A DNA stretch of 64,000 bases from Zoogloea oleivorans (GTDB lineage Bacteria; Pseudomonadota; Gammaproteobacteria; Burkholderiales; Rhodocyclaceae): the NCBI RefSeq assembly GCF_008107625.1, contig NZ_SDKK01000014.1, forward strand, positions 20,294-84,293, in the 5' to 3' direction. The position numbers were made by a program, and so were the translations under genes. Position 1 is the stretch's first letter. Every line of letters starts with the position of its first letter. This document shows, one piece after another, positions 53,121 through 62,474 of this stretch. Below the pieces are notes generated by a model, which saw only the letters and a program-made list of their open reading frames with translations, made no database searches and was not told the origin of the DNA.

Positions 53121-53865
53121 GGCGGTAGACCAGCAGGCCGATCCATTCGTGGATCGCATACCAGCCGGCATAGGCGCCATTCATGTCGGGCAGCTCGAGA
53201 AAGCCTTCTTTGTCGCGGCCTTGGCTGCGGTCGCGGAAGAAGGCCGTGGGCGCCGGAATGACCTCGAAGCCGGCGTGCTCGAAGGCCTCGACGGAACGTC
53301 GCATGTGGGCGGCGTGGGTGACCAGCGCGATGCGCCGCAGGCCGGCCGGCAACAAGATCCCGGCGCACAGGTCGGCGTTTTCGCGGGTGTCCCGCGAGCG
53401 TGTTTCGGCCCACCGGACGGGCACCCGGAAGTCTTCCTCCAGTGCCGCCTTCATCAACGTGCCTTCCGGTACTTCGCCGCTTGCTGCGCCCCCCGTCACC
53501 ATGACTGGCAGGCCTGACTGACGGGCCAGGCGGGCGCCGTAGCGGATTCGCTCGAGGGTCAGCCGATTGACCGTCGAGCCGCCGAATTCCGGCGCATAGC
53601 TGCGCGCGCCGCCGCCGAGGATGACGATCACGTCGGCGTGTTCAAGGCTCGCGACCTGCAGTGGCGGATGGGCTTCCAGATCGTCGAGGAGCAGCCTGAC
53701 GGATACGGGTGTGATCAGCGCCAGGGCCAGGATGAGGCCACCCCAGGCCAGCATTTTTCCCGCTCGTGGTCGTTTCCGGCTGAGCAAAAGACCGATGGCG
53801 ATCAGGATCAGGGGCCCCAGCGGGGGCAGGATCAGCAGGGAGAGGGTCTTTTTGAGGATGAACAT
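53110..53865 (-). CDS. YdcF/ElyC-family membrane protein
   Basis: A 251-residue protein with two N-terminal membrane helices (about residues 5-25 and 36-54) and a DUF218 domain (VIVILGGGARSYAPEF, TRENADLC, VTHAAHMRR). ElyC family members take part in envelope or undecaprenyl carrier metabolism. ATG 53865 is chosen because the frame upstream has no membrane protein character. The 3' end overlaps the convergent hydratase gene. Confidence 0.88.
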   Translation of the reverse strand: MFILKKTLSLLILPPLGPLILIAIGLLLSRKRPRAGKMLAWGGLILALALITPVSVRLLLDDLEAHPPLQVASLEHADVIVILGGGARSYAPEFGGSTVNRLTLERIRYGARLARQSGLPVMVTGGAASGEVPEGTLMKAALEEDFRVPVRWAETRSRDTRENADLCAGILLPAGLRRIALVTHAAHMRRSVEAFEHAGFEVIPAPTAFFRDRSQGRDKEGFLELPDMNGAYAGWYAIHEWIGLLVYRLSR

Positions 53866-54024
53866 GTCGAAAAGGGGGGCGTCAGGCGGGTGTCGCATTG
53901 TCGGTGGAGTGGCGCGCGGCTATTATCGCAGCGTCAATCGCGCGCCAGTCATCAGGGGAAAGATCATCGTCATCAAAGCTTGTGAGTCATGTAGAAGCGA
54001 CACCGGAGCCAGGGGACCGGTGCG

Positions 54025-54558
54025 ATGATCGAAGTCGGTGTACGTGAGGGAGTCCTGGCGCTGGTCGCCGTTCTTGGTCTGTATCTTCTTTTCATCCTGT
54101 TCCGGCTGGCGGTGCCCCGCAAGACGCCGGGAGCAGGCGAGGGTGTCCGGTCGCCGCAGACTGTGGTGGTTGATGCACCTGAGCCCATGCCAGTGTCGGT
54201 GCCGGTGCCGCGCTCCCCCGAGCCGGTGGTGCCGTTGGAGGTGCCCGTGCCCGCCGTACCGCAGGAAAGCGTCAACGATATCGAGATCCAGCAGTTGCGG
54301 CGCGATGTGGCCCAGTTGCGTACCGAGCAGGATTTTTTGCGCAGCGAGCTGGTGGCCATGCGCCTCGACATGAATGAGCTGCAGGCCGCCAAGGAGCGTC
54401 CGCCGCAGTATGTCCGGCCCGTCTCGCCGCAGCATTCCGAGGCCATGCTGCTGGCCGGGCGCGGCATCGCGGCGGCCCAGATCGCAGATCATTGCGGGAT
54501 TTCGGTGGCAGAAGCCGAGCTGGTTTGTGCCCTGGCGCGGGCGGAGGATGGAACATGA
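54025..54558 (+). CDS. DUF2802 family membrane protein
   Basis: A 177-residue protein with an N-terminal helix (about residues 9-29), a Pro/Val-rich linker, a coiled-coil segment (NDIEIQQLRRDVAQLRTEQ) and a C-terminal domain with a helix-turn-helix-like AAQIADHCGISVAEAELV, which corresponds to DUF2802. Its function is not known. It is coupled by ATGA to the SPOR gene, a pairing that suggests a cell envelope or division-site role. Confidence 0.82.
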   Translation: MIEVGVREGVLALVAVLGLYLLFILFRLAVPRKTPGAGEGVRSPQTVVVDAPEPMPVSVPVPRSPEPVVPLEVPVPAVPQESVNDIEIQQLRRDVAQLRTEQDFLRSELVAMRLDMNELQAAKERPPQYVRPVSPQHSEAMLLAGRGIAAAQIADHCGISVAEAELVCALARAEDGT

Positions 54559-55373
54559 CCGAAGAACAGCAGGCGCCAGATCAGGACGCCACCGCAGAGG
54601 AAGATCCCCGCAAGCAGCTATGGGTGCGCGCCAGTGTTGCCGGCGGCCTGATTGGCTTGCTGCTGGGCGGCTTGTCCTTGTTCGATCACCTTTCCCGGCC
54701 GCCGGAGCCCGCCGAGATTGTGTTGCCGACCAAGCCTATCGCGCCGGCTCAGGTCGCGCCGGAAACCGGGCGGGATGCGCCGCCAGAGGTGGTCCGTGCC
54801 GGTGAAGCCGTGGACAGCGTTCCGCTCGAGGCGGCTCCGGCCACGTCCGAGGGGTCTGCGCCACCGATTCTTCCCGAGGGCGAACGGGCTGAGCGAGTGG
54901 GCAGAATCGGCGAGGGGACGCGTCCTTTGGCCCGCCCGCCGGTGTCTGCGGGGGGGGCTCCGGCCCCGCCCAGGTCTGTCGCTGCGCCTGCCGTATCCGC
55001 TCCCGTTGCTGCGGTGCCGGCGCCAGTCGGTGCCGTGGCCCCGGTGAGCCGTCCGGCTGGGGTGGTCCCTGCTCCGTCAGCCCCGGCACCCGCTCCAGCG
55101 GCCACGGCGGCGCTGCCTGCACCGGCACCGGCTGCAGCGGTGGCTGGCAAGGTCGAGGCCGCGCCGCGTTATGTGCTGCACTTCGGGATGTTTTCCAGCG
55201 TCGCCACGGCAGAGGATTTGCGGGCGCGGCTGGCTCAGGCCGGCATTCCTTCCCAGCTTGAAACCCGCGTCGTGGTCGGTCCCTTCGCCGATCGTCGGGA
55301 TGCGCTGGCCGCGCAGGCGCGCCTGCGCGAAAAGGGTATCGACGCGGGGACCTTGCAACCCTTCGGGCGCTGA
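54555..55373 (+). CDS. SPOR-domain inner membrane protein
   Basis: A 272-residue protein: a short cytoplasmic N-terminus, one membrane helix (about residues 26-43), a long Ala/Pro-rich periplasmic linker (to about residue 195) and a C-terminal SPOR domain (YVLHFGMFSSVATAEDLRARL). SPOR domains bind denuded septal peptidoglycan, so it is probably at the division site. ATG 54555 overlaps the previous stop. Confidence 0.9.
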   Translation: MTEEQQAPDQDATAEEDPRKQLWVRASVAGGLIGLLLGGLSLFDHLSRPPEPAEIVLPTKPIAPAQVAPETGRDAPPEVVRAGEAVDSVPLEAAPATSEGSAPPILPEGERAERVGRIGEGTRPLARPPVSAGGAPAPPRSVAAPAVSAPVAAVPAPVGAVAPVSRPAGVVPAPSAPAPAPAATAALPAPAPAAAVAGKVEAAPRYVLHFGMFSSVATAEDLRARLAQAGIPSQLETRVVVGPFADRRDALAAQARLREKGIDAGTLQPFGR

Positions 55374-55395
55374 GCGGCGCCCGGCCTTCAGGGGG

Positions 55396-55626
55396 TCAGG
55401 GCTGTTCCGTGAGAATGGCGAGGGCGTGGCCGCTGCGGCAGCGCAGCGACAGGTCATGCCTGCCGCCCGTCGAGGCTTGCGGTGTCCACAGGGCGCCCTC
55501 ATCACCCAGGCTGCGGGCGATTTCATAGCCGCGCTGCTTGAGCCAGACCGGGTCCAGATGCTCGGCGACCAGACGCGGTGCTTCGGGGCTGCGGGGGTGG
55601 GCGAGAACGAGGCGAAAGATTCCCAT
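55396..55626 (-). CDS. small hypothetical protein, 76 aa
   Basis: A short open frame starting ATG 55626 with GGAG seven bases upstream. The product has no signal peptide or recognised domain; it has one Cys and a mixed hydrophobic and charged composition. It precedes the stop of the SPOR gene on the other strand and follows a REC-GGDEF-EAL gene by 87 bp. Only the ribosome binding site and sensible codon use support it. Confidence 0.55.
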   Translation of the reverse strand: MGIFRLVLAHPRSPEAPRLVAEHLDPVWLKQRGYEIARSLGDEGALWTPQASTGGRHDLSLRCRSGHALAILTEQP

Positions 55627-55712
55627 GGCGATCTCCAGATGGATTCGGCGATGGGCGCAATGTAGCGACTGAGTGTGACGGTTTTGGTGCCGTCCGGGCC
55701 CGTCGTCGGGAT

Positions 55713-57938
55713 TCAGGATATTGCTGTGCTGTAGGTCAGGCGGCCGACCGTGGAGGAGGGGCGCAAGTCCTGCAGGATGCGGGTGGCTTCCAGCGCATCC
55801 ACCGGGCGCGAAAAAAGGAAGCCCTGCATCTCGTCGCAACCGAGGTTTGCGAGGGCATTCCGCTGGTCGTCGCGCTCGACACCTTCGGCGGTGAGCTGGA
55901 TGTCAAAGTTGTGGGCAATCCCGGCTATGGCGCTGATGATGGGGTGAGTGCCGGTCGTCTTGATCTGTTTCACGTAGCTGCGGTCGATTTTCAGCCGGGT
56001 GATGCCATAGCGCTGCAGGCTGCTGAGGGACGAGCAGGTGGTGCCGAAGTTGTCGATGACGATCCCCACGCCCAGGTCCCGCAAGCCCTGCATGCGCGGC
56101 CTGACCCGTTCGGCATCCTCCAGCAGCAGCCACTCGGTCACTTCGAGTTCCAGACTGTCAGCCGGCAGACTGTGGCGCACGAGGGCCCGTGAGACGGTTT
56201 CGCCAAGATCGGTGTGGTCGAAATCGCGGGATGACAGATTGGCGGCCAGACGCAGCTCGGGATAGCGGCGACGCCATGTGGCGAGCTGGGCGCAGCCGGT
56301 CTCGAGCACCCATTTGCTGATCTCGTGGATGAAGCCGGCTTCCTCGGCCAACTGTATGAAGCGCGATGGTGCGACCAGTCCGTGGGATGGATGGCGCCAG
56401 CGCAGGAGGGCTTCCATGCCGGTGACGCAGTTGCGGGAAAGGCTGATCTGCGGCTGATAGTGGAGCTCCAGTTCGTTGCGGATCAGTGCCTGGCGCAATT
56501 CGTTCTCGAGGCCGACCCGCGTCCGGTAGGTCGTGTGCATGTCCGGCGAGAAAAGGCTGTAGGCATTGCGGCCGTTGCCCTTGACCTGATGCATGGCCAC
56601 GCTGGCGTGCTGGATGAGGTCTTCCGCGTTGGCACCGTCTTCGGGGTGCAGGGCGATGCCCATGCTGATGGTGGTGCTCAATTCGTTCTCGCCCAGCGGA
56701 AACGGAGTGCGCAGGGCGAGCAGGATTTTTTCGGCAATGGCCAGGGCGTGGGCCTGGGTGCCGATGTCGGGCAGCAGCACGACGAATTCGTCGCTGCCGT
56801 GGCGGGTCAGGGTGTCGCCACGACGCAGGCACTGCTTGAGGCGCAGGGCCACCGAGCGCAAGAGTGCGTCGCCTTCCCCCTGACCGTAGGTTTCGTTGAC
56901 CTGCTTGAAGCGGTCCATGTCGATGAACATGACCGCGATGAGGCTTTTGCGCCGTTTGGCCTGGGCGATGGCGAGGTTCAGGCGGTCGCGGAACAGATCG
57001 CGATTGGGCAGCTGGGTCAGCGGGTCCTGGTTGGGCCGGTAGGGGTGGGCGACGGAGGTCGACTCGCCGCTGCGGACGTCCGGCAGGCAGCGTGCGGCGC
57101 CGTAGGTACCGGCGTAATGGGCCGACGCCCGGGAGTCGGTCCGGTTGTAGATGCCCGTGGCGTTGAGTACGACGCTGACCGGCCCGTTTCCGTCGCTGTC
57201 GTCGAGTCCGTACGGATTGCGGTTGAGGCGCAGTTCGAGGTTGTGCGTGGAGCGGCTGCCGGTGCGTCGTTCGTTGAAGGAAAAGCGCGCGCGTTCGAGG
57301 TCCTCGGGGTGCACGATTTCGGAGAAGTGCTTGCCGATGAGGGCATTGCGACGATGCCCGAGCAGGGACTCAATGCGCGGGTTGAGGTAATTGAAGCGCC
57401 CGTCTGCGTCGAGGGTGTAGATCAGGTCGAGGGAATTTTCGACCAGGTAGCGGTGCATCTGCTCGGAGGACTGCAGGCGCTGCTGGACGAGGCGGTTGGT
57501 GCGTTCGAGCTGGCGCTTGAGGAGGGCGCTGCTGACTGCGCGCCGGAGCTGGTCGGCGTTGTAGGGCTTGAGCAGAAAGTCGTCGGCATTGCGGCGCAGG
57601 GCGCCGATGGCGGCGTCCATCGATTGCTCGCCGCTGATCATGATGACGGATTCACGGCGGTTGTGGCTGAGCAGCCAGTCCAGCACGGCGAGGCCGGTGG
57701 CGTCGGGCAGTCGGTAGTCGAGAATGAGCAGGTCGAAGGAGCTGGTGTTCAGGCGTGCGAGTGTCTCGGCAACAGAGCCGCAATCTTCGATCAGCCGGTC
57801 ATTGCTTTGCAGAAGGGCGCCGATGGAGCGTGTGAGGGATGGCTCATCGTCGACGACCAGAATGCGGACAAGAGACTCGGACGCGGTGCGCCGGTTTGCC
57901 TCCAGCGGGAAGAATGGACCTTCCCATGGGGTGACCAT
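55713..57938 (-). CDS. response regulator with PAS, GGDEF and EAL domains
   Basis: A 741-residue protein: receiver domain with D74 (LLILDYRLPD), a coiled segment, PAS domain, a GGDEF domain whose motif reads GSDEF, and an intact EAL domain (MEALLRW, VTEWLL, IDNFGT). The altered motif suggests weak or absent cyclase activity, so phosphodiesterase activity is more likely. ATG 57938. It lies 50 bp after the HDOD-histidine kinase gene, which is probably its phosphodonor. Confidence 0.9.
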   Translation of the reverse strand: MVTPWEGPFFPLEANRRTASESLVRILVVDDEPSLTRSIGALLQSNDRLIEDCGSVAETLARLNTSSFDLLILDYRLPDATGLAVLDWLLSHNRRESVIMISGEQSMDAAIGALRRNADDFLLKPYNADQLRRAVSSALLKRQLERTNRLVQQRLQSSEQMHRYLVENSLDLIYTLDADGRFNYLNPRIESLLGHRRNALIGKHFSEIVHPEDLERARFSFNERRTGSRSTHNLELRLNRNPYGLDDSDGNGPVSVVLNATGIYNRTDSRASAHYAGTYGAARCLPDVRSGESTSVAHPYRPNQDPLTQLPNRDLFRDRLNLAIAQAKRRKSLIAVMFIDMDRFKQVNETYGQGEGDALLRSVALRLKQCLRRGDTLTRHGSDEFVVLLPDIGTQAHALAIAEKILLALRTPFPLGENELSTTISMGIALHPEDGANAEDLIQHASVAMHQVKGNGRNAYSLFSPDMHTTYRTRVGLENELRQALIRNELELHYQPQISLSRNCVTGMEALLRWRHPSHGLVAPSRFIQLAEEAGFIHEISKWVLETGCAQLATWRRRYPELRLAANLSSRDFDHTDLGETVSRALVRHSLPADSLELEVTEWLLLEDAERVRPRMQGLRDLGVGIVIDNFGTTCSSLSSLQRYGITRLKIDRSYVKQIKTTGTHPIISAIAGIAHNFDIQLTAEGVERDDQRNALANLGCDEMQGFLFSRPVDALEATRILQDLRPSSTVGRLTYSTAIS

Positions 57939-57988
57939 CTTGACTCCCTGACTAATTTTTCTATTTTGCGCCGCAATGATGCATCAAA

Positions 57989-60097
57989 TCAGGGCGTTGC
58001 CGCCAGTGGCATGAAGATCTGGAAGACCGTGCCGGAGCCGAGCTGGCTGCGACACAGAATGGTGCCGCCGTTTGCGGTGACGAGTTCGCGGACCACTGGC
58101 AGGCCGACGCCGCTGCCGCCGGGTTTGTCGCTGCTTTTGGCGCCGCTGGCGAAGAGGCTCTGGACCCGTTCCGGGGCCAGGCCGGGGCCGTTGTCCACGA
58201 TCCGGATTTCGAGGCAGGGGCTGCCGTTGGCGTTGATGCCGGCGACGGCGGAGACGGTCAGCTTGCCACCCTCGGGAATGGCTTCGGCGGCATTCTTGAA
58301 CAGGTTGAGCAGAATCTGTTTGAGGGCGCCCGGGGTGATGGCGGCAGGAGGCAGGCTGGGCGAGGTGCGCAGTTCAAACTGGATGCCGCGACGTGCGAAC
58401 AGCGCTTCGCCGTACAGGGCACGCAGGTCGTGAAGGATTTCGCTGACTCCGCTGTGCGCCGGACCCGTCGGGGTGATGCCGCTGAAGTCGCTGGCCTTGC
58501 GGATCAGTGTGCCGACCCGGTCGAGCTCGTCGCTCAGGAGGTTGAGCTGTTCCTTGAGGGTGGCGTCGTGGATCTTCTCGTCGATGATGCCGAGATAGGT
58601 CTTGATGACGGTCAGCGGGTTGCTGGCCTCGTGGGCGATGCGCCGGGCGTGGTCTACATAGCGGCGGGCGATGCTTTCTTCGAGTTCGTGGCGTGTCCGC
58701 TGATCGGCGCTGCGCTCGGAAATGCGCGATGTCGCTGCCAGGGTCAGGGTCTTGCGCAGGTCTTGTTCGACTTCGAGGCCCGGGTCTTCGGCGCTGGGGC
58801 ACGGAAAGACGGCGACGCCGGATTCGTGGTGATTGTTCCAGGGCACGCACAGCAGTCCGTCGCTATCGAGCCAGCGGGCCAGTTGCCAGTCGGCTGCACA
58901 TCGGCCGGGGGGGCGCTGGCCGCTCTGGAAGCGGGTTTCAACCTTGTCGCGATAGGCTTCGGCGATGACGCTGTGGGCATCGTCGGCGGCGATGTGAATC
59001 TGCGTCAGCCCCGGGTGGGCCGGGTTGGCGGCGCCGGTGAGGCCGTCGTTGCCGAGGGCTTTGACGAACAGCACCGGGGCGTCCATGCCGAGCAGCAGGC
59101 GGGAGGCCAGGTTGAAGTCCTGCCACGCAGTGGGGGCGTCGATCAGGGCGCTGCGGGAGAAGGCGCTGAGGGCTGCCCGGGCAATGCCGTTGTCGATGAG
59201 TTCGCTGGTGTCGTCGTCGTCCGTCGAGGTGTTCCAGGGCAGGGCCATCATGGTCGGATCGGCCTGGATGCCGAGCGTCCGTGCCTTGGCCTGCACACTG
59301 CGGGTGGTGTCGGCGAGGAGGCTGACGATGATCGAGCCTTCCAGCTGGATCAGCTGGCTGGCGGTTTCGAGGCTGGCCGCCGACTGGTTGCCGCGGTAGC
59401 TGGCCAGCTCTTCCGCCGCGGCGGCAAGGCGGACCAGCGGATGGGCCGTGCCGAGGGCTTGCGGGTCGGCGTGATGCAGGGCGATGGCATCGGCGATGCC
59501 GGCAGGCAGGCCGCAGCGGGCGGCGAGGTCGGCCGACAGGTCGGCGTGATCCTGGCCATAGCGGTCCCACTCGGTGTGCGTCAGGTTGCGCTCTTCGGTG
59601 GTGTCGGCGAGGAGTTGCGGGTAGTCGTCGGCGTATTCGGCGAGCCACAGCAGGCCGAGGTCGTGGAAGAGCCCGGTGGCATAGGCCTGTTCGGGATCCG
59701 GGTAGCCGGTTTCGTGGGCGAGATGCTCAGCGAGTTCGGCGACGAACTGGCTGTGCAGGATGTAGTGGCGGTGGGAGCGTCCGCCGACGCGGAGTCGGGG
59801 CTGCTGGATGATGTGCCTGAGGGCCCAGGCCTGGAGCAGGCCGCTGTCGATGCCCTCGAGCCGGCGCGTGATGGCATCCAGGATGCAGGCCGCTTCCGTG
59901 TCGCCGAGGGGGTCGGTGAGCAGCAACTCAAAGACCAGCACCGGGTCGAGCACGATGATGCGTGCGATGTCCTGTGCCGATGCAGACCCGACAGAGAGTG
60001 CCCGCAGGAGCGCGGTGGCGGTCTCGCGCAGGCAGGGCAGGCGCAAGGTCGGAACCGCAACGGGTCGTCGCAATTTGAATATTCGGGTATTTGGCAT
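57989..60097 (-). CDS. HDOD-domain sensor histidine kinase
   Basis: A 702-residue soluble protein with an N-terminal HDOD domain (about residues 20-280; FHDLGLLWLAEY), a GAF-like middle (about 320-440), a dimerisation domain with HEASNPLTVIKTY and a HATPase domain (NLFKNAAEAIPEGG, DNGPG, GVGL). Output is the adjacent receiver-GGDEF-EAL protein. HDOD with kinase fusions are uncommon but known; the signal is unknown. Confidence 0.9.
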   Translation of the reverse strand: MPNTRIFKLRRPVAVPTLRLPCLRETATALLRALSVGSASAQDIARIIVLDPVLVFELLLTDPLGDTEAACILDAITRRLEGIDSGLLQAWALRHIIQQPRLRVGGRSHRHYILHSQFVAELAEHLAHETGYPDPEQAYATGLFHDLGLLWLAEYADDYPQLLADTTEERNLTHTEWDRYGQDHADLSADLAARCGLPAGIADAIALHHADPQALGTAHPLVRLAAAAEELASYRGNQSAASLETASQLIQLEGSIIVSLLADTTRSVQAKARTLGIQADPTMMALPWNTSTDDDDTSELIDNGIARAALSAFSRSALIDAPTAWQDFNLASRLLLGMDAPVLFVKALGNDGLTGAANPAHPGLTQIHIAADDAHSVIAEAYRDKVETRFQSGQRPPGRCAADWQLARWLDSDGLLCVPWNNHHESGVAVFPCPSAEDPGLEVEQDLRKTLTLAATSRISERSADQRTRHELEESIARRYVDHARRIAHEASNPLTVIKTYLGIIDEKIHDATLKEQLNLLSDELDRVGTLIRKASDFSGITPTGPAHSGVSEILHDLRALYGEALFARRGIQFELRTSPSLPPAAITPGALKQILLNLFKNAAEAIPEGGKLTVSAVAGINANGSPCLEIRIVDNGPGLAPERVQSLFASGAKSSDKPGGSGVGLPVVRELVTANGGTILCRSQLGSGTVFQIFMPLAATP

Positions 60098-60254
60098 GAA
60101 TAAAGCACGTATTTAGCAGATTTCGTGCTTTGAATTCTACGTATCCCCGGAAGCGCCAACTGTGACATAAGTTCGCCGCAGCCAGGTGCGGCAGGCTTGA
60201 GCGTGACTCAGTTCGCGGCTGCGTACAGAGTTTGCATCCCGGTGAGGTCCGGCC

Positions 60255-61394
60255 TCAACTGAACTGCAGGCTGTCGGCGAAGGCGAGGGCTTCCAGGTGG
60301 GCGCGGTTGATCTGCTCGGGCGAGATGTGGAGTTCGTGGGCGAGGGCGGCGAGGTCTTTGTCGTCGAAGCCTTCGAGGGCGCAGGCCAGCTTGAGGAAGG
60401 GGGCATAGACACCGTCGCCACTCAGCAGGGCGTCGGCGATCGGGGTCGGCAGGTGCATCTCTTCGAGGGCCGACTGCAGGCTGGCGCCGAGCAGCAGATG
60501 GAGCATGGAGAAGGCGCCGGTGATGAACAGGTTGTCCAGCTCTCCCTTGTCGAAAAAGGCTGCGCCGATCTTTTCCATGAAGCGTCCGCGGGCGATGGCG
60601 GTCTGCATCAGGGCCGGGGCCGAGGGGTCGCGGCTGGCCGAGACGAGGAGGACCGACAGCCACTTGTTGAGCTTTTCGTAGCCGAGGATGGTGACGGCAT
60701 GGCGGAAGGACTGGATCTCGCACATCAGCCCGAAACCGGCCGAGTTGATGTAGCGCAGCAGCTTGTAGGACAGGGCCACGTCCTGCTTGAGGACGGTCTC
60801 GATTTCCTTGACCTCGGCGTTGCGGCGCACGAGGTTGAGGAGTCGGACAATTTGCGCATGGGACGGGGCCAGTTTGCCGTCGCTCTTGACGCCACGCATG
60901 AAGAACCAGCCGGAGGCGCCGTCGTAGCCCTCGAGGATCGCATTGCGAAAATCGGGCACATTGCCAAGACCCCAGGCGATGGCCAGCCCGGGTGGGTCGG
61001 CAGGTAGCGAGTGGCGCTTGGCGTCGATGATCACGAAGCGCCAGGGAATATTCGGCGGCAGGATCGTGTCGTTTTGATACCAGGTCAGGTTGAGGCTGAT
61101 GCCGGCCGCCTGCAACTGCGGGATCAGGGCCAGCGTGAGCGGGTGGGCGATGGACTGGGTGGGGATTTCGACCATCGCATTGGCCGGCGCAATCCACTCC
61201 AGCAGATCCGGGGTGGGAACCAGCCGGTAGAGGCTGATGAAGACCGGATGGGTGGCCGGCCACACGTCGTCCAGACTGCTCAGGGCCTGAACGGCCGCGG
61301 CGACGGATGCCGCATGCACGATCAGCCGGTTGGCGGTGATCTTGTGCTGTTTGTTGATGACCGGTTCGCGGGTGATCAGGACGGTGTTGCTCAT
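60255..61394 (-). CDS. degenerate EAL/HDOD (YuxH-type) signalling protein
   Basis: A 379-residue protein. The N-terminal half resembles an EAL fold but lacks the EAL motif and metal ligands, so no phosphodiesterase activity is expected. The C-terminal half is an HDOD domain (LKQDVALSYKLLRYINSAGF, HAVTILGYEKLNKWLSVLL). Such proteins bind cyclic di-GMP or act as scaffolds. It is a third member of the signalling cluster with the HDOD kinase, on the same strand. Confidence 0.88.
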   Translation of the reverse strand: MSNTVLITREPVINKQHKITANRLIVHAASVAAAVQALSSLDDVWPATHPVFISLYRLVPTPDLLEWIAPANAMVEIPTQSIAHPLTLALIPQLQAAGISLNLTWYQNDTILPPNIPWRFVIIDAKRHSLPADPPGLAIAWGLGNVPDFRNAILEGYDGASGWFFMRGVKSDGKLAPSHAQIVRLLNLVRRNAEVKEIETVLKQDVALSYKLLRYINSAGFGLMCEIQSFRHAVTILGYEKLNKWLSVLLVSASRDPSAPALMQTAIARGRFMEKIGAAFFDKGELDNLFITGAFSMLHLLLGASLQSALEEMHLPTPIADALLSGDGVYAPFLKLACALEGFDDKDLAALAHELHISPEQINRAHLEALAFADSLQFS

Positions 61395-61418
61395 GGGCGC
61401 AGGCTTCCGGTGCAGGCC

Positions 61419-62447
61419 TCAGGTGGCCTTGGCGTCGTTCGAGAAACTGAAGGCGTCGGCGAAGAAGGCTTCTACCGGCAGGCTGCAGCGCTGGGTGAGA
61501 TCCTCGCGGGCGGCGTCGATCATGGCCGGTGAGCCGCAGGCATAGACTTCGTGGCCGGACAGGTCGGGCAGATCGGTCATCAGGGCCTGGTGCGCAAAGC
61601 CGCTGCGACCGTTCCAGTTGTCGCTGGCCGGCGCATCGGACAGCACCGGTACGAAACGGAAGCCGGGCAGGCGCGCCTCCCAGCTGCGGGCGAGTTCGAG
61701 TTGATACAGGCCGGCCACGTCACGGCTGCCCCAGTACAGGGTCATCGGGCGGGTCTGCCCGGTGGCGATGGCGTTTTCGACGATGCTCTTGATCGGTGCA
61801 AAGCCGGTTCCGCCGGCCAGCAGCACGACGGGCTTGCTGGAGTCTTCGTGCAGCCGGAAGCTGCCCAGCGGGCCTTCGAAGCGCAGGATGTCTTTTTCCT
61901 TGAGCTTCTCGAACACGTGGGTGGTGAATTGGCCGCCGGGCACGAGGCGGATGTGCAGTTCGAGAAAGTCGCTGGCGGTGGGGGCGTTGGCGATGGAGAA
62001 GCTGCGGCGCTTGCCCTCGGCGAGCAGAAAGTCGATGTACTGGCCGGCGATGAACTGGAACTTCTCACTGGCCGGCAGCTTGATCTCCAGGACGATCACA
62101 TCGGCGCCGAGGCGCGTCACTTTCTGGACCCGGCAGGGCAGCTTCTTGACCGGAATGTCGCCAACCCGGCTCACCTGGCGTACTTCCACTTCGACGTCGG
62201 AGCGCGCCTGGGCGCAGCACAGCAGGGCCATGCCCTGCTCGCGGTCGGCGTCGGTGAGGGTCGAGGCCGAGAAGCGGCCTGGATCCACGTCACCCGCCAG
62301 CACCTTGCTCTTGCACACGCCACAGGCGCCGTCGCGGCAACTGTAAGGAAGCAGCAGGCCGGCAGCGAGGGCGGCTTCGAGAATGGTTTCGTCGGGGGCG
62401 GCCGCAAAGTGGAGGCCGCTGGGTTGGAGGGTGACCTGGAACGACAT
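61419..62447 (-). CDS. 2Fe-2S ferredoxin-NAD(P)H reductase (AscD-like)
   Basis: A 342-residue flavin oxidoreductase with an N-terminal plant-type ferredoxin (CRDGACGVC cluster plus a downstream cysteine in LLCCAQ) and FAD (RRSFSIANAP) and NAD(P) (LLAGGTGFAPI) binding domains, as in CDP-6-deoxy-delta-3,4-glucoseen reductase and phenol hydroxylase reductases. No oxygenase gene is near. ATG 62447. It lies 24 bp from the HDOD gene on the same strand. Confidence 0.9.
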   Translation of the reverse strand: MSFQVTLQPSGLHFAAAPDETILEAALAAGLLLPYSCRDGACGVCKSKVLAGDVDPGRFSASTLTDADREQGMALLCCAQARSDVEVEVRQVSRVGDIPVKKLPCRVQKVTRLGADVIVLEIKLPASEKFQFIAGQYIDFLLAEGKRRSFSIANAPTASDFLELHIRLVPGGQFTTHVFEKLKEKDILRFEGPLGSFRLHEDSSKPVVLLAGGTGFAPIKSIVENAIATGQTRPMTLYWGSRDVAGLYQLELARSWEARLPGFRFVPVLSDAPASDNWNGRSGFAHQALMTDLPDLSGHEVYACGSPAMIDAAREDLTQRCSLPVEAFFADAFSFSNDAKAT

Positions 62448-62474
62448 GATGGGTGGCCGTGAGATAATCGAAAA

